NCBI RefSeq assembly: GCF_001864835.1
Contig: NZ_MJGI01000026.1
Coordinates: forward strand, 1 to 64,000
Direction: 5' to 3'
Source of the DNA: Curtobacterium sp. MCBA15_001
GTDB lineage: Bacteria > Actinomycetota > Actinomycetes > Actinomycetales > Microbacteriaceae
Length of the DNA: 64,000 bases
Positions within the stretch are counted from its first letter, which is position 1. Each line of letters starts with the position of its first letter. Shown here piece after piece: positions 40,334 to 48,567 of the stretch. The notes under the pieces are model-generated. The model searched no databases. It saw only the letters and a list, made by a program, of their open reading frames with translations, and was not told where the DNA came from. The position numbers and the translations under genes are program-made.

Positions 40334-42373
40334 ATGACCACGAACGCCGCCACGGACCCGATGATCGGTCGGATGATCGATCAGCGCTACCGCGTCCGAT
40401 CCCGCATCGCGCGCGGCGGCATGGCGACCGTGTACCTGGCGACCGACGTGCGTCTGGAACGCCGGGTCGCGATCAAGATCATGCACGGTCACCTGGCCGA
40501 CGACGCGGCGTTCCGCGAGCGCTTCATCCAGGAGGCCCGGTCGGCCGCCAGGCTCTCGCACCCGAACCTGGTCGGCGTCTACGACCAGGGCGCCGAGGCC
40601 GACACCGCCTACATCGTCATGGAGTACATCCCGGGCATCACGCTCCGGGACCTGCTGCAGGAGCACCGTGCCCTGACGCCCGAGCAGACGACCGACATCC
40701 TGCGTGCGGTGCTGGCCGGCCTGGCATCGGCGCACCGTGCCGGCATCGTGCACCGTGACCTCAAGCCCGAGAACGTGCTGCTGGCGGACGACGGGCGCAT
40801 CAAGCTCGGCGACTTCGGCCTCGCCCGCGCGTCGACGCAGAACACCGCCACCGGGGCCGCGCTGCTCGGCACCATCGCGTACCTCTCCCCCGAGCTCGTC
40901 ACCCGCGGCGCCGCCGACTCGCGCAGCGACATCTACGCGGTCGGCATCATGCTCTACGAGATGCTCACCGGCGAGCAGCCCTACAAGGGCGAGCAGCCGA
41001 TGCAGATCGCGTACCAGCACGCGCACGACACCGTGCCCGCGCCGAGCCTCCTGGTGCCGGGCGTGCCGTCCGAGCTCGACGACCTGGTCGCGTGGTCGAC
41101 TGCACGCGACCCGGACGACCGTCCGCGCGACGCGCGCGAGATGCTCGAGCACATCAACGGCAACCAGCAGCGCGCCACCGGCCAGTACCGCACGGCCGTG
41201 CTGCGTCCCGAGAACGCGACCGCGATCCTCCCGGCCGGTGCCCCCGGACCCGAGGCGACGGACGCCACCACCGTGATCCCGCCCCAGGGCGGGACCGGAC
41301 AGGCCGGGACGGGCCCGACCGGGCGCGCCACCGGTCCGACCGGGCGTGGCCGGAACGCACCGGGCCCGCGCCGCACCGGGCAGGCCCCGGGTGCGCTCTC
41401 CCCCGCCAGCCAGCGTCTCGCCGACAAGGCGACCAAGCGGTCCAAGCGCGGCTGGATCGCGCTCGTGGTCGTCGTCGTGCTCATCGTCGTCGGCGCCGGC
41501 GTCGGCTGGTGGTTCGGGCCCGGTCCGGGCGGGAACGTCCGGATCCCCGAGGTCGCCGGCAAGACGGTGTCCCAGGCACGGCAGCTGCTCGAGGCCGAGG
41601 GGCTCCGCGCAGCCGACCGGACCCGCACGCGGTTCGACGCGGTCGTGGCGAAGGGCGAGGTCTCCGCGACCGCCCCCGCAGCGAAGCGCGAGGTCCGCAA
41701 GGGCACCCCCGTGGTCATCCTGGTGTCGAACGGCCCGCGGATGATCACGCTGCCCGCGATCGTCGGGCAGTCCGTCACGACGGCCCAGGCCGCCCTCGAC
41801 GACGACTTCGACCTGCAGGACCCGCAGTACCAGTTCTCCGCCGACGTCCCGAAGGACACGGTCATCGCCGCGACCGGTCGGGCCACCGACGGCTCCGCGA
41901 TCGACCTGTCCACCGTGCAGGAGTACGGGGAGCGCGGGCCGGTCACACTGACCGTGTCGCTCGGCGCCGTCCCGGACGTGGCCGGCAAGTCCGCGGCTGA
42001 CGCGCAGGCCACCCTGCAGCAGGTCGACCTCACCGTGGGGAAGCAGACCGAGCAGTACGACGAGGACGTCCCCTCCGGCCAGGTCATCTCCGCCACCGCC
42101 GAGGCCGACCCGGTCGTCCGGGGCACCGCGATCGACCTCGTCGTCTCGAAGGGCCCGGCGCCGATCACCCTGCCGGACGTGCACGGCAAGACGATCAACC
42201 AGGCTGCCTCGACGCTCGAGGCGCTGGGCCTCAAGGTCTCGTACCCAGACTGCACGAACGTGCTGTGCGGCTTCTACGACTGGAAGTCGACCCTGCCGGT
42301 CAAGGGCACCGACCCGGGCGCGAACGCGACGGTCCACAAGGGCGACACGATCCGCCTGTCCTACGACCAGTAG
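40334..42373 (+). CDS. pknL: PASTA-domain serine/threonine protein kinase PknL
   Basis: 679 residues. Kinase domain about 14-275: ARGGMATVY loop, Lys48 (VAIK), catalytic HRDLKPEN (140-147, Asp142), DFG 160-162, and a Thr/Ser-rich activation segment before SPE. A Gly/Pro/Arg linker leads to one transmembrane helix (374-396). Four external PASTA repeats then fill 400-679; the last holds two cysteines seven residues apart that could form a disulfide. PASTA domains sense muropeptides or lipid II. M. tuberculosis PknL lacks PASTA repeats; Corynebacterium PknL has them. The neighbours idsA, Rv2175c homologue and aroG support the name. Confidence 0.93.
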   Translation: MTTNAATDPMIGRMIDQRYRVRSRIARGGMATVYLATDVRLERRVAIKIMHGHLADDAAFRERFIQEARSAARLSHPNLVGVYDQGAEADTAYIVMEYIPGITLRDLLQEHRALTPEQTTDILRAVLAGLASAHRAGIVHRDLKPENVLLADDGRIKLGDFGLARASTQNTATGAALLGTIAYLSPELVTRGAADSRSDIYAVGIMLYEMLTGEQPYKGEQPMQIAYQHAHDTVPAPSLLVPGVPSELDDLVAWSTARDPDDRPRDAREMLEHINGNQQRATGQYRTAVLRPENATAILPAGAPGPEATDATTVIPPQGGTGQAGTGPTGRATGPTGRGRNAPGPRRTGQAPGALSPASQRLADKATKRSKRGWIALVVVVVLIVVGAGVGWWFGPGPGGNVRIPEVAGKTVSQARQLLEAEGLRAADRTRTRFDAVVAKGEVSATAPAAKREVRKGTPVVILVSNGPRMITLPAIVGQSVTTAQAALDDDFDLQDPQYQFSADVPKDTVIAATGRATDGSAIDLSTVQEYGERGPVTLTVSLGAVPDVAGKSAADAQATLQQVDLTVGKQTEQYDEDVPSGQVISATAEADPVVRGTAIDLVVSKGPAPITLPDVHGKTINQAASTLEALGLKVSYPDCTNVLCGFYDWKSTLPVKGTDPGANATVHKGDTIRLSYDQ

Positions 42374-42391
42374 CGGCGGTCGCCGCCACGT

Positions 42392-42429
42392 ACAGGAGGC
42401 CCGGTGCCAGCTGGCACCGGGCCTCCTGT
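42392..42429. terminator. Family 1 repeat, perfect 38-bp palindrome, two-way terminator
   Basis: ACAGGAGGCCCGGTGCCAG meets its exact complement with no loop. It sits 18 bases past the pknL stop and 15 before the aroG stop on the other strand. Both arms carry the same compensating base change relative to 38382-38421, so pairing is preserved. Confidence 0.88.
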
Positions 42430-42444
42430 CTGGTGGGTGCGCGG

Positions 42445-43830
42445 CTAGCGCGCGGGGTACGGGTGCGCGCCCAGTTCCTCTGCGACCAGGAATGCGAGCT
42501 CGAGCGACTGCATGTGGTTCAGGCGCGGGTCGCACAGGGACTCGTAGCGGGTGGCGAGGGTGGCCTCGTCGATCTGCTCCGAGCCGCCCAGGCACTCGGT
42601 GACGTCGTCGCCCGTGAGCTCGACGTGCATGCCGCCCGGGTAGGTGCCCGCCTCGCGGTGGACCTCGAAGAAGCCGAGGACCTCGTCCACGACGTCGTCG
42701 AAGCGGCGCGTCTTGTAGCCCGTCGGCGTCGTCAGCCCGTTGCCGTGCATCGGGTCCGTGACCCACAGCGGGTTCGCGTCCATGCCCTTGACGGCCTCGA
42801 GCAGCTTCGGCAGCTCGTGACGGATCTTGCCGGCGCCCATGCGGGTGATGAACGTCAGCCGCCCGGGCTCGCGCTCCGGGTCGAGCTTCTCGATCAGGGC
42901 CTCCATGTCCGCGACCGTGGTGGTCGGGCCGAGCTTGACCCCGATCGGGTTCCGCACGCGGGACAGGAAGTCCACGTGGGCCCCTTCGAGGTCGCGGGTG
43001 CGCTCCCCGATCCAGATGAAGTGCCCGGACGTGTCGTACGCCTGGCCCGACCGGGAGTCGATTCGGGTCATCGGGCGCTCGTAGTCCATGAGCAGGCCCT
43101 CGTGCGAGGCGTAGAACTCGACGTGCTTGAGCTGGTCGAAGTCCGCGCCGCACGACGCCATGAAGCGGATCGCGCGGTCGATCTCCTGCGCCAGGTGCTC
43201 GTAGCGGGCGTTGGCGGGGTTCAACGCGAAGCCCTTGTTCCAGGAGTGCACCTGGCGCAGGTCCGCGAACCCGCCCTGGGTGAACGCCCGGACCAGGTTC
43301 AGCGTCGACGCAGCCGTGTGGTAGCCCTGCACGAGTCGGCGCGGGTCGGCCTGACGGCTCTCCGGCGTGAAGTCGTAGCCGTTGACGATGTCGCCGCGGT
43401 ACGCGGGCAGCGTGACGTCGCCGCGGGTCTCGAAGTCGCTCGAGCGCGGCTTGGCGAACTGCCCGGCCATGCGGCCCATCTTGACGACGGGCATCGACGC
43501 GCCGTACGTCAGCACGACGGCCATCTGCAGGATCGTCTTGACGCGGTCGCGGATGGAGTCCGCGGTGGCGCCGGCGAAGGTCTCGGCGCAGTCACCGCCC
43601 TGCAGCAGGAACGCCTTGCCCTGCGCCGCGGCGGCGAGCCGGTCGCGGAGCTGGTCGACCTCGCCCGCGAAGACGAGTGGCGGCAGCGTGGCGAGCTCGG
43701 CCGAGGCGGCTTCCGCCGCGGCCTGGTCCGGCCACGTCGGCTGCTGCTTGATGGGGAGGGTGCGCCAATGGTCCAAGCCGTCGATCGCGTCCGGTTCCTG
43801 CAGGGCGACGAAGTCGGTCGACTCGGACAA
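42445..43830 (-). CDS. aroG: 3-deoxy-D-arabino-heptulosonate 7-phosphate synthase, class II
   Basis: 461 residues, the plant/actinobacterial class II type. Motifs: QGGDCAETF (metal-binding Cys), RGDIVNGYDFTPESR, SHEGLLMDYE, RVRNPIGVKLGPTT, TRMGAGKIR, and WVTDPMHGNG near the metal-binding His/Glu set. It starts the shikimate pathway from phosphoenolpyruvate and erythrose 4-phosphate. A TTG start with GAGGT upstream fits best. It is last in ROK kinase-plsC-aroG on the left strand, corresponding to Rv2178c. Confidence 0.97.
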   Translation of the reverse strand: MSESTDFVALQEPDAIDGLDHWRTLPIKQQPTWPDQAAAEAASAELATLPPLVFAGEVDQLRDRLAAAAQGKAFLLQGGDCAETFAGATADSIRDRVKTILQMAVVLTYGASMPVVKMGRMAGQFAKPRSSDFETRGDVTLPAYRGDIVNGYDFTPESRQADPRRLVQGYHTAASTLNLVRAFTQGGFADLRQVHSWNKGFALNPANARYEHLAQEIDRAIRFMASCGADFDQLKHVEFYASHEGLLMDYERPMTRIDSRSGQAYDTSGHFIWIGERTRDLEGAHVDFLSRVRNPIGVKLGPTTTVADMEALIEKLDPEREPGRLTFITRMGAGKIRHELPKLLEAVKGMDANPLWVTDPMHGNGLTTPTGYKTRRFDDVVDEVLGFFEVHREAGTYPGGMHVELTGDDVTECLGGSEQIDEATLATRYESLCDPRLNHMQSLELAFLVAEELGAHPYPAR

Positions 43831-43889
43831 GGTGGTACCTCGGGTTCGTTCGTGGCGGGGTCCGGACGGGGCGTCAGGACCACATCAGC

Positions 43890-44615
43890 CTAGCGTGCAG
43901 GCGTGCTGCGTCGCTCCCGCATGACCTGCTCGCGCGCGGTGCTCGCACGCTCCTTGACGCTCGTCGCGTAGACGTCCTCGTACTCCTGGCGGCTCAGGCC
44001 GGCGAGCTCGTGCATGACCTCGTCGGTGACGCTCCGCAGGATGAAGCGGTCGGTCTCGAAGCCCTGGAAGCGCGAGAAGTCGAGCGGCTTGCCGAAGACG
44101 ACACCGACGCGCTTGAACTTGGGGAAGCGCTGGCCGATCTGCTGGACCTCACGCGTGCCGATCATGGCGACCGGGACGACCACGACGCGCCCCTCGAGGA
44201 TCATCCGCGCGATGCCGGTCCGACCGCGGTAGAGCTTGCCGTCGGGGCTGCGGGTGCCCTCGGGGTAGATGCCGAGCTGCTCTCCGCGCGCCAGGACCTG
44301 CAGCCCGGTGCGGAGCGACGCTTCGGACGCCTTGCCGCCGGACCGGTCGATCGGCAGCTGGCCGATCGCGTTGAAGAACGTCTTGGTCGCCCAGCCCTTG
44401 AGCCCACGGCCGGTGAAGTAGTCGCTCTTGGCCAGGAAGGACATCCGGCGGTCGAGCACGGCGGGCAGGATCACCGAGTCGATGAACGACACGTGGTTCG
44501 ACGCGAAGATGACCGGCCCGGAGGTCGGCACGTGCTCGCGGCCCACGACCCACGGTCGGAAGAGCGTGAGGATGAGCGGGCCGAGCAGGAAGTTCTTCAG
44601 CAGCCAGTAGAGCAT
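43890..44615 (-). CDS. plsC: 1-acyl-glycerol-3-phosphate acyltransferase-like protein
   Basis: 241 residues. HX4D motif at His41-Asp46 (NHVSFID), a GLKGW middle block, the phosphate-binding YPEGTRS (117-123), and a later VVPVAMIGT. One N-terminal membrane-associated helix lies at 1-20. It transfers an acyl chain to lysophosphatidate or a similar acceptor at the membrane. The substrate is not fixed by sequence, since actinobacteria have several paralogues. The ATG has CGGAG upstream. The ROK gene is 38 bases upstream and aroG 59 downstream. Confidence 0.9.
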   Translation of the reverse strand: MLYWLLKNFLLGPLILTLFRPWVVGREHVPTSGPVIFASNHVSFIDSVILPAVLDRRMSFLAKSDYFTGRGLKGWATKTFFNAIGQLPIDRSGGKASEASLRTGLQVLARGEQLGIYPEGTRSPDGKLYRGRTGIARMILEGRVVVVPVAMIGTREVQQIGQRFPKFKRVGVVFGKPLDFSRFQGFETDRFILRSVTDEVMHELAGLSRQEYEDVYATSVKERASTAREQVMRERRSTPAR

Positions 44616-44653
44616 CGTCGACTCCGTATCGGGTGGCGCGAGCGGACGGGGGC

Positions 44654-45607
44654 CTAGGCGGTCCGCGCGTGGATGCGCGCGAGGTCCGCCGCGCCGACGA
44701 CGCCGGCGTCGTTGACGAGCTCGGCGATCACGAAGTCCGGCTCCGGGTGGTAGCCGCGCGCCGGCAGGTTGTTGAGGTACGCCTGGCGGATCGGGTCGAG
44801 CAGGCGCTCCCCCGCGCTGGCGACACCGCCACCGAACACGAACAGCTGCGGGTCGAGCACCGCGGACAGCGACGCGCAGGCCTCGCCGAGGTGCCGGCCC
44901 AGGCGGCGCAGGGCTGCGAGGGCGCCCGGGTCGTCAGCCAGGATCAGGTCGCCGACGACCGCGCCGTCGAGCTGGCCGCCGTTGTCGTCGCGGGCCTGGG
45001 CCAGAGCGACGCCGATGCCGCCGGCGTCCGCGACGTCGTTCGCCATGCGCTGCAGGGCGCGGCCGGAGCCGTACTGCTCGATGCAGCCGCGGGCACCGCA
45101 CCCGCACGGCAGGCCGTTCGGCACGATGCGCAGGTGGCCGATCTCGCCGCCGGTGCCGAAGCCGCCGCGGAACAGGCGGTCCTCGGTCACGATCGCCCCG
45201 CCGACGCCGGTGCCGATGGTGAGCATCGTCATGTCCGACACCAGCCGACCGGCACCGAAGCGGAACTCCGCCCAGCCGGCGGCGTTCGCGTCGTTGTCGA
45301 CGGTGATGTGCAGCGCGCCCAGGCGCTGCTGCAGCTTCTGGCGGAGGGGTTCGTTCCGCCAGCGGATGTTGGGCGTGTAGTAGACGATCGACTGCGAGGC
45401 GTCGATGAAGCCGGGCGCGGCGACGCCGACCGCCTCGACCTCGTTGCCGGCACGCAGGCGCGAGACCATCGCGACGACGTCGTCCAGCATGGCGTCCGGG
45501 TCCGCAGCGTTCGTGGCGACGCGGTCCTCGGCGACGATCTCGCCCAGCTCCGTGACGACCGCTCCCGCGATCTTGGTGCCCCCGATGTCGATTCCGATGG
45601 CATGCAC
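44654..45607 (-). CDS. ROK-family glucokinase
   Basis: 317 residues from GTG (homologues begin just before AIGIDIGGTKIAG). ATP motif DIGGTK (7-12), the catalytic Asp in TVDNDANAA, the ROK signature GTGVGGAI...GEIGH, and a zinc site CGCGARGCIEQ. FGGGVA and NDAGVVGAADLA close the fold. It probably phosphorylates glucose with ATP. There is no N-terminal helix-turn-helix, so it is an enzyme and not a ROK repressor. An alternative GTG lies two codons upstream. It diverges from the fadD gene. Confidence 0.92.
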   Translation of the reverse strand: MHAIGIDIGGTKIAGAVVTELGEIVAEDRVATNAADPDAMLDDVVAMVSRLRAGNEVEAVGVAAPGFIDASQSIVYYTPNIRWRNEPLRQKLQQRLGALHITVDNDANAAGWAEFRFGAGRLVSDMTMLTIGTGVGGAIVTEDRLFRGGFGTGGEIGHLRIVPNGLPCGCGARGCIEQYGSGRALQRMANDVADAGGIGVALAQARDDNGGQLDGAVVGDLILADDPGALAALRRLGRHLGEACASLSAVLDPQLFVFGGGVASAGERLLDPIRQAYLNNLPARGYHPEPDFVIAELVNDAGVVGAADLARIHARTA

Positions 45608-45729
45608 GAGCACCGAGCCTACCGGTTCAGTGCGTGCACATCGAACGTGCGACATCCGCCTCTATGCTGGGATCAGAGCCGTCAACGTGAGACGCACTCG
45701 TCATCGAACCGGTCGACAAGGGAGTTGCC

Positions 45730-47619
45730 GTGAACGATCAGCGACCCGCACCCACCAGCGAGTCACACCAGGCCAGCACCTCGCAGCAGAGCGCGGCGCC
45801 GGCGGCCCCGGACCACGGATCGGCAGCACGCCTGCTCTCCGACCGGGCCAGGACGACCCCGGACCGACCGATCCTCGCCGAACGCCACGGGGACGCCTGG
45901 ACCACGATCAGCGCCGCCGAGGTCGATCGCCGGGTCCGCGGCATCGCCAAGGGCTTCGTCGCCGCCGGACTCGAACCGGGCGCGCACGTCGCGATCCTCT
46001 CGCGGACACGGCTGGAGTGGACACTGGTCGACTTCGCGGTCTGGACCGCCGGACTCGTCTCGGTGCCGGTCTACGAGACCAGCTCCCCCGACCAGGTCCG
46101 CTGGATCCTCGGCGACTCCGAGGCCGTGGCGATCGTGGTCGAGCAGGAGGAACACGCTCGCCGGGTCGCCGGCATCGCGCCCGACCTGCCCCACCTGGGA
46201 CAGCACTGGACGATCGACGGCGGCGGGCTCGACGACCTGACCCGTCTGGGCGAGGACGTCACCGACGACGAGCTCGACGCCCGGACGGCCACCGTGCACG
46301 GCCACGACGACGCGACGATCATCTACACCTCGGGCACGATGGGGCGGCCGAAGGGCTGTGTCCTGCGGCACGACAACTTCACCGGGACCGTCGAGGGTGC
46401 CACGGTCGCGATGCCCGAGGTCGTCGCGGAGGGCTCCTCGACGCTGCTGTTCATCCCGCTGGCACACGTCTTCGCGCGGTTCATCGCCGTGATGAGCATC
46501 TCGACCGGCGTGCTCGTGGGGCACGAGCCGGACACCAAGGACCTGATGCAAGCCGTGTCGACCTTCAAGCCGACGTTCCTGCTCGCCGTCCCGCGCGTGT
46601 TCGAGAAGATCTACAACTCCGCCGAGCAGAAGGCGGACCTCGGCGGCAAGGGGCGGGTGTTCCGCGCTGCGGCCGCCACCGCCGTCGCGCACTCCGAGGC
46701 GTTGGCCACCGGGAAGGTCCCGCTCGCGCTGCGCCTGCGCTTCCGGCTGTTCGACAGGCTCGTCTACGCCAGGCTCCGCGACGCGATCGGCGGTCGGTGC
46801 GAGTACGCCATCAGCGGGTCCGCACCGCTCTCACCGCGACTGTCGCACTTCTTCCGCTCGATCGGCGTGCGCATCCTCGAGGGCTACGGCCTGACCGAGA
46901 CGACCGCGCCCGCCACCGTGAACCGCGCGGGCGAGCTCCGGATCGGCTCGGTCGGACGGGCCCTGCCCGGGGTCGAGGTCCGCATCGCCGAGGACCAGGA
47001 GATCCTGATCCGCGGGGTGGACGTCTTCGACCGCTACTGGAACAACCCCGAGGCGACCGAGAAGGCCTTCGCGGCCGGGTGGTTCCGCACCGGCGACCTG
47101 GGGCAGCTGGACGGCGACGGCATCCTCACCGTCACGGGTCGCGCCAAGGAGCTCATCGTCACCGCGAGCGGCAAGAACGTCGCCCCGGCACCGCTCGAGG
47201 ACGGCATCCGCGAACACCCGCTCATCGGGCAGGTCGTCGTGGTCGGTGAGGCGAAGCCGTTCGTCGCGGCCCTGGTCACGCTCGACCGCGACATGCTGCC
47301 GGGCTGGTGCGCCTCGCACGGCATCACCCCCGCGCTGTCCCCGCACGAGGCCGCCTACGACGAGCGCGTGCACCGTGCGGTGCAAGAGGCGATCGACGCG
47401 GCGAACAACCGGGTCTCGCGGGCGGAGTCGGTGCGGTCGTTCACGGTCCTCGACACCGAGCTGACCGAGGCGTCCGGGCACCTGACGCCCAAGCTGACGA
47501 TCAAGCGGGCGGTCGTGATGCGGGACTTCGCGGCCGACGTCGAGCACATCTACTCGGGCTCGGAGGTGCAGACCACGGCGACGCCGGTGGTGCAGGGACG
47601 CCGTCGCGGTCGCGCCTAG
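45730..47619 (+). CDS. Long-chain fatty acid-CoA ligase (FadD15 type)
   Basis: 629 residues from GTG with AAGGGAG upstream. Adenylate-forming enzyme: P-loop YTSGTMGRPKG (near 204-214), FIPLAHVFARF, EGYGLTETTAP, WFRTGDLG, GRAKELIVTASGKNVAP, and the C-terminal catalytic Lys in LTPKLTIKR. It activates long-chain fatty acids to acyl-AMP then acyl-CoA. It corresponds in position to M. tuberculosis Rv2187 (fadD15). The Ser/Gln/Ala-rich first 30 residues are not conserved. It ends before family 3 and family 1 hairpins. Confidence 0.93.
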   Translation: MNDQRPAPTSESHQASTSQQSAAPAAPDHGSAARLLSDRARTTPDRPILAERHGDAWTTISAAEVDRRVRGIAKGFVAAGLEPGAHVAILSRTRLEWTLVDFAVWTAGLVSVPVYETSSPDQVRWILGDSEAVAIVVEQEEHARRVAGIAPDLPHLGQHWTIDGGGLDDLTRLGEDVTDDELDARTATVHGHDDATIIYTSGTMGRPKGCVLRHDNFTGTVEGATVAMPEVVAEGSSTLLFIPLAHVFARFIAVMSISTGVLVGHEPDTKDLMQAVSTFKPTFLLAVPRVFEKIYNSAEQKADLGGKGRVFRAAAATAVAHSEALATGKVPLALRLRFRLFDRLVYARLRDAIGGRCEYAISGSAPLSPRLSHFFRSIGVRILEGYGLTETTAPATVNRAGELRIGSVGRALPGVEVRIAEDQEILIRGVDVFDRYWNNPEATEKAFAAGWFRTGDLGQLDGDGILTVTGRAKELIVTASGKNVAPAPLEDGIREHPLIGQVVVVGEAKPFVAALVTLDRDMLPGWCASHGITPALSPHEAAYDERVHRAVQEAIDAANNRVSRAESVRSFTVLDTELTEASGHLTPKLTIKRAVVMRDFAADVEHIYSGSEVQTTATPVVQGRRRGRA

Positions 47620-47641
47620 CGGGTCGGATCTCGCGCAGGAG

Positions 47642-47694
47642 GTCGAATCGCGCGGAGCGGGTCGGTTCTTCCGACCGGCTACGCGCGATTCGAC
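47642..47694. repeat. Family 3 hairpin, copy B
   Basis: Perfect 13-bp arms GTCGAATCGCGCG and complement, with an inner GTCGG...CCGAC stem. The right half resembles the loop and flank of the copy at 36590-36649 (TTCCGACCG, ACGC, CGATTCGAC in the same order). It begins 22 bases past the fadD stop. Confidence 0.8.
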
Positions 47695-47733
47695 TTTCGA
47701 TGCCGCGCGCGATGGGTCGGATCGCAACCGACG

Positions 47734-47774
47734 GGAGGCCCGGTGCCGGTCCCTGGGACCGGCACCGGGCCTCC
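47734..47774. terminator. Family 1 repeat, 20-bp arms, two-way terminator
   Basis: GGAGGCCCGGTGCCGGTCCC pairs perfectly with its complement around a single T. It lies between fadD and the convergent small ORF and differs from the 38382 copy by a changed but still symmetrical core. Confidence 0.85.
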
Positions 47775-47797
47775 AGGGGTCGGAACACCGACCGCGG

Positions 47798-47932
47798 TCA
47801 GACGGCGGCGGCTTGCTCCGGCGCGTCCGTGGGCTCGAGCACGGCCGTCGCGGCCGTGGTCGTGGTGGCCGGCTCGGGGCGCCGGTTGGTGCGGGTGCGG
47901 TGCGAGCTGAGCTCGTCGTTCTGGGGGGCCAT
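47798..47932 (-). CDS. Small ORF, 44 residues, function unknown
   Basis: ATG at 47932 with CAGGACG upstream, TGA at 47798. The product begins MAPQNDELSSHRTRTNRRP and continues with a Thr/Ala run, then EPTDAPEQAAAV. All codons but one end in G or C, which is gene-like, though the local DNA is also G+C rich. It has no signal peptide or membrane helix and looks disordered. It is flanked by a terminator hairpin 24 bases past its stop and a 130-base upstream gap to def. I do not recognise it. Confidence 0.45.
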   Translation of the reverse strand: MAPQNDELSSHRTRTNRRPEPATTTTAATAVLEPTDAPEQAAAV

Positions 47933-48062
47933 GGTGCGTCCTGTGGGGGTGGGGGACCGTGTCGGCGGGGTGTCCGACCCGGATACGGTACCGCTTCGTC
48001 AGGACATGGCGACAATCCCGCGTCCGGGTGTCACGATCGTGCGGTGAACCGCAGCCGAACGG

Positions 48063-48566
48063 TCAGTGGAACCAGTCCTGCGTGCGGATGTCGCGGAGGG
48101 CCTGACGCCGGGTCTCGGGGGCCAGGGTCATGACGTAGACGGTGCCGTCGAGGTGGTCCACCTCGTGCTGCAGGGCCTCGGCCATCAGACCGGTGCCCTC
48201 GAGCTCGACCGGCTCACCGTCCACGTCGACGCCACGCACCTTGGCGTAGGGGTGACGGCTGGTCGGGTAGGCCAGCCCGGGGACGGACAGGCAGCCCTCG
48301 TCCATGAGCTCGGGCTCGCCGCCGACCTCGACGACCTCGGGGTTCAGCACGTAGCCGACCTCGCCGTCGACGTTGTAGGAGAACGCGCGCAGCGAGACGC
48401 CGATCTGCGGTGCGGCCACACCGGCACGGCCGGGCTCCTTGACGGTGTCGACGAGGTCCCGCACCAGGTCGCGGAGGCCCTGGGTCCCGAAGGCGGACGG
48501 TGCGACCGGGTCGGCGGGCGAACGGAGGACGGGGTCGCCGAAGAGGCGGATGGGACGGACGGTCAC
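48063..48566 (-). CDS. def: Peptide deformylase
   Basis: 167 residues. All three motifs are present: GVAAPQIG (49-56), EGCLS with metal ligand Cys92 (90-94), and HEVDH (134-138) with His134, Glu135 and His138. It removes the formyl group from new proteins. GTG starts one base after the pyc stop (TAAC GTG), so the two are co-transcribed. The pyc-def pairing is not functionally obvious. Confidence 0.97.
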   Translation of the reverse strand: MTVRPIRLFGDPVLRSPADPVAPSAFGTQGLRDLVRDLVDTVKEPGRAGVAAPQIGVSLRAFSYNVDGEVGYVLNPEVVEVGGEPELMDEGCLSVPGLAYPTSRHPYAKVRGVDVDGEPVELEGTGLMAEALQHEVDHLDGTVYVMTLAPETRRQALRDIRTQDWFH

Positions 48567-48567
48567 G

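Noticed and set aside
40112-43153. Leftward frame of 1013 residues across pknL into aroG
   Set aside because: It is antisense to pknL and out of frame with aroG, which has its own full-length gene.
44654-45607. ROK-type transcriptional repressor
   Set aside because: No N-terminal helix-turn-helix; the zinc and catalytic motifs of a kinase are intact.
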